The notes under the pieces are model-generated. The model saw only the letters and a program-made list of their open reading frames with translations, was not told the origin of the DNA and did not search any database. A program made the position numbers and the translations under genes. A DNA stretch of 41,916 nt from Porticoccaceae bacterium (lineage in GTDB: Bacteria > Pseudomonadota > Gammaproteobacteria > Pseudomonadales > Porticoccaceae): positions 1 to 41,916 of the forward strand of contig JALOAH010000038.1 of the NCBI GenBank assembly GCA_023228865.1. Direction: 5' to 3'. This document shows positions 37,357 to 41,916 of this stretch, in pieces (position 1 is the stretch's first letter; each line of letters opens with the position of its first letter).

Positions 37357-37704
37357 ATGGAAAATGATCACAGCACCGGCTTGGGCAATTACGCCAAAAA
37401 AGAGCGTGGTTACCGGGAACGGGCGCTAAAGATGTATCCCTGGGTGTGCGGGCGCTGCGCGCGGGAGTTTAGCCACGCCAATCTGCGCGAGCTCACGGTG
37501 CACCACAAGGATCACAACCATGACAACAACCCGGCGGACGGCAGCAACTGGGAGCTGCTGTGCCTTTACTGCCACGACAACGAGCACAGCAAATTTCATG
37601 ACTATATTCTCTACGGCGCCAGCAAAGACAAGCCGCGACCGCCGGCAACCCACAATCCTTTTGCCCAGCTGAAAGACCTGATGGCCAGCACTAAAAAGGA
37701 TTGA
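37357..37704 (+). CDS. yajD: HNH nuclease family protein YajD
   Basis: This 115-residue small HNH protein is the same length as E. coli YajD. The zinc and HNH residues are in PWVCGRCAREFSH, then ELTVHHKDHNHDNNPADGSN and LLCLYCHDNEHSKF. The HH in VHHKDH and the two CxxC pairs are intact. The ATG at 37357 has GGATGG some ten bases upstream; the frame is open further up but only through the repeat remnant and cbpM. The cellular substrate is unknown. It may share the cbpA-cbpM transcript. Confidence 0.93.
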   Translation: MENDHSTGLGNYAKKERGYRERALKMYPWVCGRCAREFSHANLRELTVHHKDHNHDNNPADGSNWELLCLYCHDNEHSKFHDYILYGASKDKPRPPATHNPFAQLKDLMASTKKD

Positions 37705-37718
37705 GGGCACACGCCCTC
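37703..37718 (+). terminator. Possible hairpin terminator after yajD
   Basis: GAGGGC at 37703-37708 and GCCCTC at 37713-37718 form a perfect six-pair stem with a four-base loop that begins in the yajD stop codon. No T-tract follows, so it is at best a weak or two-way terminator between the convergent yajD and the next minus-strand gene. Confidence 0.4.
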
Positions 37719-37749
37719 CACAGCCTTGGCAAAGGGCAGTGCCCGCCTG

Positions 37750-38187
37750 TCAGGAATCCAGCTTGACTCTGGGCTGAACACCCAACTTTGCCAGTTTCGA
37801 CATATCCCCCGACTGGTTGAATATCAACAGCTTGTCGGTAATGCCCTGGTGGATCATTTTCACCATCAGCTCCAGGCGCTGGTTGATAAAATCCTCCGTC
37901 AAACCCGGGTCTTCACTGGCAGAGACATAGAGCAGATCCCAGGGTTTGCCGTTTTCCAGGGACTCTTTGAGGAGGTCATTAAAATCCGTCAACTTCGCCA
38001 GGGGTTTATCGATGTACATCAGTGGCTTGATGGCAAAGCCACCGGCGGCAGCCACTGCACCGTCAAACATTTCCTCTTCGCGAGCGTACTCCTTTTCCGC
38101 AAACACCAAAAATAAACGCTGGGGCGTTGCCTTGCTGCGGGCGACATCGAGAAACCGGTCAAAATCTTTGCTGTTGATAACCTTCAC
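37750..38187 (-). CDS. Small conserved-looking protein of unknown function
   Basis: I cannot assign a function. The 145-residue protein starts with GTG at 38187 (VINSKDFDRFLDVARSKATPQ) and has no signal peptide or membrane helix. Segments such as PQRLFLVFAEKEY, GGFAIKPLMYIDKPLAKL, WDLLYVSASEDPG and LELMVKMIHQGI recall a group of small proteins in Pseudomonas and relatives that databases sometimes label, without good reason, as a ribonucleotide reductase subunit. The frame is intact and codon use resembles its neighbours. It is convergent with yajD and 36 bp from the downstream dehydrogenase stop. Confidence 0.75.
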   Translation of the reverse strand: MKVINSKDFDRFLDVARSKATPQRLFLVFAEKEYAREEEMFDGAVAAAGGFAIKPLMYIDKPLAKLTDFNDLLKESLENGKPWDLLYVSASEDPGLTEDFINQRLELMVKMIHQGITDKLLIFNQSGDMSKLAKLGVQPRVKLDS

Positions 38188-38222
38188 CTTTCGTTAAGAA
38201 ATTACTGAACCCTGGCCTTAAA

Positions 38223-39251
38223 TCAGGCATTGATATCCACCGCCACCTTGCCAAACTGTTCGCCCCGATCGAGATGCGCAAAGGCTTCGTGAATACTGTC
38301 GAGGCTGTAGGTGCTATCAATAATGGGCTTGAGCTTGCCGCTGCCAAAGAGGGCAAAAAGCTGGCGGTATTCTTTCATACTGCCGCCCGTTGAGCCATAG
38401 ACTTCGAGCTGACGAATAAACATCCGCTGTATTTCCACCGGCGGATTGCTGCCCGTGGTGGCGCCACAGGTTATGAGACGACCGCCTCGGCGCAGCGAGC
38501 GCAGGGATTCACCCCAGCTTTTTTGTCCCGAACTGTCTATCACCATGTCCACGCCCTCACCGCCGGTCATTTCAAGCACTGCCGCAGAAACCGGGTCGCG
38601 ATTGTAATTGACACCGCCGCTAGCGCCCAGGGCACAGGCTTTCGCCAGTTTCTCGTCGGACGAGGAGGTCACCAATACCCTGGCGCCAGCGAATACTGCG
38701 AGCTGTATACAGGCTGCGGCAACGCCACCGCTGGCGCCGACAATAAGAACAGTTTCACCGGGGAGTAATGTTCTTTTACCAAACAGCATGCGATAGGCGG
38801 TGACATAGGCGGCGGGAAGAACGCCCGCATCCCTGAAGCTGAGGCTGTCGGGGATGGGCACAAAACATTTTTCCGGCATGGCCACATAGTCGGCAAAACA
38901 GCCGTGGCGGTGCTCACCGGCAATTTTAAAGGCTTTACAGAGGGTCTGGTCACCAGCGAGACAATAGCGGCAGCGACCGCAAAAATCTCCCAGATAAAGC
39001 GCCACCCTGGTGCCGACTTTCAGTGTGCTGCCCGAGGTCGTTTCAACGATTTCACCCACACCATCGACACCCAGCACCTGGGGCAATTCATGGGTAATGC
39101 CGGCGCCGTTGTCGCGCATATAGAGATCTACCCGATTGATCGAGCTTGCCCGAACCCGCATCACCGCCTCCCCAGGCAGGGGTGTGGGGTCAGGGAAATT
39201 CATCACCTTCAAACCACTGGCACCGCGCTGTTCCAATACTGCTGCTTTCAT
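38223..39251 (-). CDS. Zinc-type medium-chain dehydrogenase/reductase
   Basis: This 342-residue protein of the MDR alcohol dehydrogenase/quinone oxidoreductase superfamily has an N-terminal GroES-like domain (INRVDLYMRDNG, GVDGVGEIVE), a structural zinc lobe (FCGRCRYCLAGDQTLC, with four cysteines) and an NAD(P)-binding Rossmann domain with VLIVGASGGVAAACIQLA. The usual catalytic zinc cysteine near residue 40 is replaced: the region reads SINRVDLY, so it may lack catalytic zinc as quinone oxidoreductases do. The substrate cannot be named. It is divergent from the FAD oxidoreductase with 91 bp between the starts, which suggests shared control. Confidence 0.9.
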   Translation of the reverse strand: MKAAVLEQRGASGLKVMNFPDPTPLPGEAVMRVRASSINRVDLYMRDNGAGITHELPQVLGVDGVGEIVETTSGSTLKVGTRVALYLGDFCGRCRYCLAGDQTLCKAFKIAGEHRHGCFADYVAMPEKCFVPIPDSLSFRDAGVLPAAYVTAYRMLFGKRTLLPGETVLIVGASGGVAAACIQLAVFAGARVLVTSSSDEKLAKACALGASGGVNYNRDPVSAAVLEMTGGEGVDMVIDSSGQKSWGESLRSLRRGGRLITCGATTGSNPPVEIQRMFIRQLEVYGSTGGSMKEYRQLFALFGSGKLKPIIDSTYSLDSIHEAFAHLDRGEQFGKVAVDINA

Positions 39252-39330
39252 TCCTGGTTCTTATTTGTTGTTGGCAAGCGCGTTATTCTCCAGTAGTGCC
39301 ATGTTATATTACAACCTTTACACCTGTTTT

Positions 39331-39337
39331 GAGGGAG
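39331..39337 (+). promoter_or_regulatory. Ribosome binding site that fixes a TTG start
   Basis: GAGGGAG at 39331-39337 lies five bases before TTG at 39343. It is the strongest Shine-Dalgarno sequence near this gene and decides the start over the ATG at 39301, which has none. Confidence 0.75.
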
Positions 39338-39342
39338 AATTC

Positions 39343-40563
39343 TTGGCGCATCAGTATTCAGTGGACATCCTGATTATCGGCGGCGGAATCGCTGGTCTCT
39401 GGATTCTCAACCGCCTCTGCAAGCGCGGCTATAACGCGATTCTCATTGAAAACAGCGCCCTCGGCAGCTTTCAGACCTGCGCCAGCCAGGGCATGATTCA
39501 CGGCGGCATCAAATACAGCCTGGGCGGCGCATTCACCGGGGCATCAGAAGCCATTGCCGATATGCCGAACCACTGGCGCGCCTGCCTGCGCGGCGACGGC
39601 GATGTCGATCTTCGCGAAGCGGCCATTCTCAGCGATCATTTTTATCTCTGGTCTACCGCCAGCATAACCTCGCGGCTGGGGGGATTTCTCGCCAGCAAGA
39701 TGACCAGGGGACGGGTGGAAAAAGTGGCGCGCCAGGAGCTGCCCCCCATTTTTGCTCACCCGCACTTTCACGGCAGCCTCTACCGCCTCGTCGATATGGT
39801 TGTGGATACCCCCAGCGTTATCAAGGCGCTGGCGGCAAACTACCGAAACCGCATTTTTGCCGTCGACCGCCATCAATGGCGCTGGCTGCCAGAGGCCGAT
39901 GGCCGCCAGAGACTGCACATCAGCGCCGACAACCCCCAGGACGACCTTGTTATCGATGCCCAAGCCTTTGTGCTTGCGGCGGGCAGGGGCAACGGCGACC
40001 TCCTCGCTGCAGCAGGCGCGGCAAGCCCCCAGATGCAATTGCGGCCGCTGCAGCAGGTAATGGTCAAGCACAGCTATCCCCATCGGTTTTTTGGCCACTG
40101 CGTCGGCGCCGATAAAACGCCAAGACTCAGCATTTCCAGCCACCCACTGGGCGATGGCAGCCAGGTTTGGTACCTGGGGGGCAATCTGGCGGAAAAAGGC
40201 GCCAACCAATCCGCTCACCAAGTTATTGGGCACGCAAAGCAAGAACTCGCCGCGCTGATGCCCTGGGTCGATCTGAGCGATGCCCGCTGGGCAACGATCC
40301 ACATAGAGAGAGCAGAACCCCGCCAGCTAAACCTGATGAGACCGGACAACGCCTTCGCCGCCTGGGCAAGCCCGACCACCAATATCATTGCTGCCTGGCC
40401 CACCAAGCTGACCCTGGCGCCGGATCTTGCCCGCCAGGTTGAGAACTTACTCGACGGCAAAGGTATTGCCCCCAGCGGCGGCGCCTGCCCGCCACTGCCA
40501 CTGCAGCCACCCAAAATCAGCGCCACCCCCTGGGCGGAGGCATTTAGTGATGACAAACAGTGA
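39343..40563 (+). CDS. FAD-dependent oxidoreductase (DAO-like)
   Basis: This 406-residue flavoprotein opens with YSVDILIIGGGIAGLWILNR, the dinucleotide-binding fold with GGGIAG. QTCASQGMIHGGIKYSLGG follows, resembling the FAD loop of the D-amino-acid oxidase/glycerol-3-phosphate dehydrogenase group. A second FAD segment, FVLAAGRGNGDLL, lies near residue 208-220. The substrate is not evident. TTG is the start (see the ribosome site at 39331). Its last 14 bases overlap the aldo/keto reductase start, so the two are made together and may act in sequence. No signal peptide is seen, so it is cytosolic or peripheral. Confidence 0.85.
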   Translation: MAHQYSVDILIIGGGIAGLWILNRLCKRGYNAILIENSALGSFQTCASQGMIHGGIKYSLGGAFTGASEAIADMPNHWRACLRGDGDVDLREAAILSDHFYLWSTASITSRLGGFLASKMTRGRVEKVARQELPPIFAHPHFHGSLYRLVDMVVDTPSVIKALAANYRNRIFAVDRHQWRWLPEADGRQRLHISADNPQDDLVIDAQAFVLAAGRGNGDLLAAAGAASPQMQLRPLQQVMVKHSYPHRFFGHCVGADKTPRLSISSHPLGDGSQVWYLGGNLAEKGANQSAHQVIGHAKQELAALMPWVDLSDARWATIHIERAEPRQLNLMRPDNAFAAWASPTTNIIAAWPTKLTLAPDLARQVENLLDGKGIAPSGGACPPLPLQPPKISATPWAEAFSDDKQ

Positions 40564-41410
40564 TGACCATGGTCTGGCGAAACGCCCCCTCGGCAGCACG
40601 GGGCTGGCTGTCAGCGTTATTGGCCTCGGCACGGTAAAACTGGGGCGCAATCAGGGGGTCAAATACCCCCGTGCTTTTGATATTCCCGATGATCGCCAGG
40701 CTGCCAATTTACTGGCTGTGGCTGCGGAGCTCGGCATTAATCTCCTGGATACCGCACCCGCCTACGGCAACAGCGAGGAGCGGCTTGGCAAACTGCTCGC
40801 CGGCCAGCGTGAGCGCTGGTTAATCTGCACAAAGGTGGGTGAAGAGTTTTGCGGCGGTGAATCCCGCTACGATTTCTCGCCCCGGCACACTCGCCTGAGC
40901 ATCGAGCGCAGCCTCAAAAGACTGGGGACAGAGTATCTGGATATGGTGCTGGTACACTCTGACGGCAATGATCTGGACATTATCAACAAGATGGGTACCC
41001 TGGAGACCCTCGCGGATCTTAAACGGGAAGGCAAGCTGCGGGCTTGCGGTATGTCCACCAAGACCGTTGCCGGAGGCTTGCTGGCGGCGGAAAAATCTGA
41101 CTGCGTCATGGTCACCTGGAATCTCCACTGCAGTGACGATCTGCCGGTGATCGATTACTGCCACCGACACCACAAGGGCGTATTGATCAAAAAAGCCCTT
41201 GCCAGCGGCCATATTGCCGCGGCTGCCACGCTGCCCGCTCGAAAAAACGGCAACAAACCACAGCCCCAGGGTGCCCGCGACGCTGCTGTCGCCGCCAGCT
41301 TGCGAATGATCTTGCACCACCCTGGGGTCAGCAGCGCCATTGTCGGCACCCTCGACCCCGATCACCTGCGCGCCAATGTGCTGTCTGCGACGTCTATCAC
41401 AAGTTTCTGA
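40550..41410 (+). CDS. Aldo/keto reductase
   Basis: This 286-residue NAD(P)H-dependent reductase has the AKR tetrad D67, Y72 (LLDTAPAYGNSEERLG), K95 (ICTKVG) and H136 (LVHSDG). Other fold segments are LGTVKLGRNQG at the start and VSSAIVGTLDPDHLRAN near the end, where the cofactor loop lies. The start ATG at 40550 overlaps the upstream oxidoreductase by 14 bases. It probably forms a two-gene operon with it, closed by the terminator at 41431-41477. The substrate is unknown. Confidence 0.93.
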   Translation: MTNSDDHGLAKRPLGSTGLAVSVIGLGTVKLGRNQGVKYPRAFDIPDDRQAANLLAVAAELGINLLDTAPAYGNSEERLGKLLAGQRERWLICTKVGEEFCGGESRYDFSPRHTRLSIERSLKRLGTEYLDMVLVHSDGNDLDIINKMGTLETLADLKREGKLRACGMSTKTVAGGLLAAEKSDCVMVTWNLHCSDDLPVIDYCHRHHKGVLIKKALASGHIAAAATLPARKNGNKPQPQGARDAAVAASLRMILHHPGVSSAIVGTLDPDHLRANVLSATSITSF

Positions 41411-41430
41411 TAAACTGGCCACCACAAGAA

Positions 41431-41477
41431 AAAAAAGCGGCAAATTTCTGGCGAATTGATATCATTGGCCGCTTTTT
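41431..41477 (+). terminator. Rho-independent terminator after the aldo/keto reductase
   Basis: AAAAAGCGGC at 41432-41441 pairs perfectly with GCCGCTTTTT at 41468-41477 around a 26-base loop. The A-run and T-run flanks make it usable on both strands. It lies 20 bp beyond the reductase stop. The long loop lowers certainty. Confidence 0.6.
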
Positions 41478-41612
41478 GATCAGCGCGGTCGCGGCTACCC
41501 TTACCTATAGCTGTCCGATAGCTGCCCAACGATGATCCCGGAGCACATTTTTACCCGCTGTCACCGCGTATTCCAAACCCCGAGACCCAACAAACCCTGA
41601 GTTATCAGTCCC

Positions 41613-41916
41613 ATGCGTGCTTTAAGTTTTTTAATTCTGCTGTTCTCTTTGGCCACCACAGCACCCTCAGTTGAGGCGCTCACATTTCGCCTCGATGGCA
41701 ATAACGTCGTCGGCGAAACCATGCGCATCAAAACCCGTTACGAAGACACTTTCGTCGGTCTCGGCCATGTTTACGGCCTGGGTTTTCGCGCCATGATGAA
41801 TGCCAATCCCGACGTTCTGCCCTGGGTGCCGGGCGAGGGCACCGAAGTCATCCTTCCCCTATCGTTTATTCTGCCCCGCCATGACGGCGACAAGGAACAG
41901 ATAATCCTCAATCTGG
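41613..41916 (+). CDS. L,D-transpeptidase (ErfK/YbiS-like), N-terminal part
   Basis: Only 101 residues are inside the window; the gene runs off the end. A signal peptide (ALSFLILLFSLATTAPSVEA) is followed by LTFRLDGNNVVGE and a LysM-like region, YEDTFVGLGHVYGLGFRAMM, then NPDVLPWVPGEGTEVILPLS and FILPRHD. This order matches the N-terminus of periplasmic L,D-transpeptidases that cross-link peptidoglycan or attach lipoprotein. The catalytic YkuD domain with its cysteine lies outside. The stretch 41478-41612 before it holds no gene I can see and presumably carries its promoter. Confidence 0.85.
   Translation, partial: MRALSFLILLFSLATTAPSVEALTFRLDGNNVVGETMRIKTRYEDTFVGLGHVYGLGFRAMMNANPDVLPWVPGEGTEVILPLSFILPRHDGDKEQIILNL

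Overview
The window looks like a chromosomal piece of a GC-rich, probably marine or environmental gammaproteobacterium. The best evidence is the block tolC (+) divergent from nudF-yqiB-cpdA-yqiA-parE (-), the same order as in Escherichia coli and many Gammaproteobacteria. waaA, cbpA-cbpM and yajD support this. The species cannot be named from the sequence alone.

Region 1 (1-12084, all + strand). The end of an MrpD/NuoM-like antiporter subunit is followed by a tightly packed run of nine genes that reads as one transcription unit. They encode a tandem universal stress protein, a P-type cation ATPase, a CPA2 cation/proton antiporter with a TrkA-N domain, a ferric-reductase/NADPH-oxidase-like flavo-haem membrane protein, a periplasmic cytochrome b5-like protein, a decahaem MtrA/DmsE-type cytochrome, an MtrB/PioB-type porin, a DCC (DUF393) thiol protein and an MtfA-like zinc peptidase. 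The middle four have the parts for electron transfer from cytosolic NAD(P)H to the cell surface. The set lacks the usual quinol-oxidising entry protein (CymA type) and the usual surface cytochrome (MtrC type). This is my main candidate for an unusual or undescribed system.

Region 2 (12085-26422, nearly all - strand) is a defence island between mtfA and parE. In transcription order it holds hsdM, hsdS, a DUF262 protein, a DUF262+DUF1524 (GmrSD-like HNH) protein, hsdR, a YgjP-type metallopeptidase, a DUF488 protein, an unrecognised 272-residue protein and a Gp37/Gp68 three-cysteine protein. Junctions overlap or are short throughout, so this looks like one nine-gene operon. One edge holds a truncated GIY-YIG-like gene start abutting the mtfA stop codon. 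The other holds a ~110-bp palindromic MITE-like repeat. The two DUF262 genes look AT-richer than the backbone.

Region 3 (26423-41916) is mostly housekeeping: parE, yqiA, cpdA, yqiB and nudF (-); tolC (+) convergent with waaA (-); a membrane diguanylate cyclase with an NMT1-type periplasmic sensor; cbpA-cbpM; yajD; a small protein of unknown function; a zinc-type MDR dehydrogenase divergent from an FAD oxidoreductase-aldo/keto reductase pair; and the start of an L,D-transpeptidase cut by the window end. A one-ended relative of the island repeat lies between cbpM and yajD.

I saw no tRNA, rRNA, CRISPR array, intact insertion sequence or prophage.
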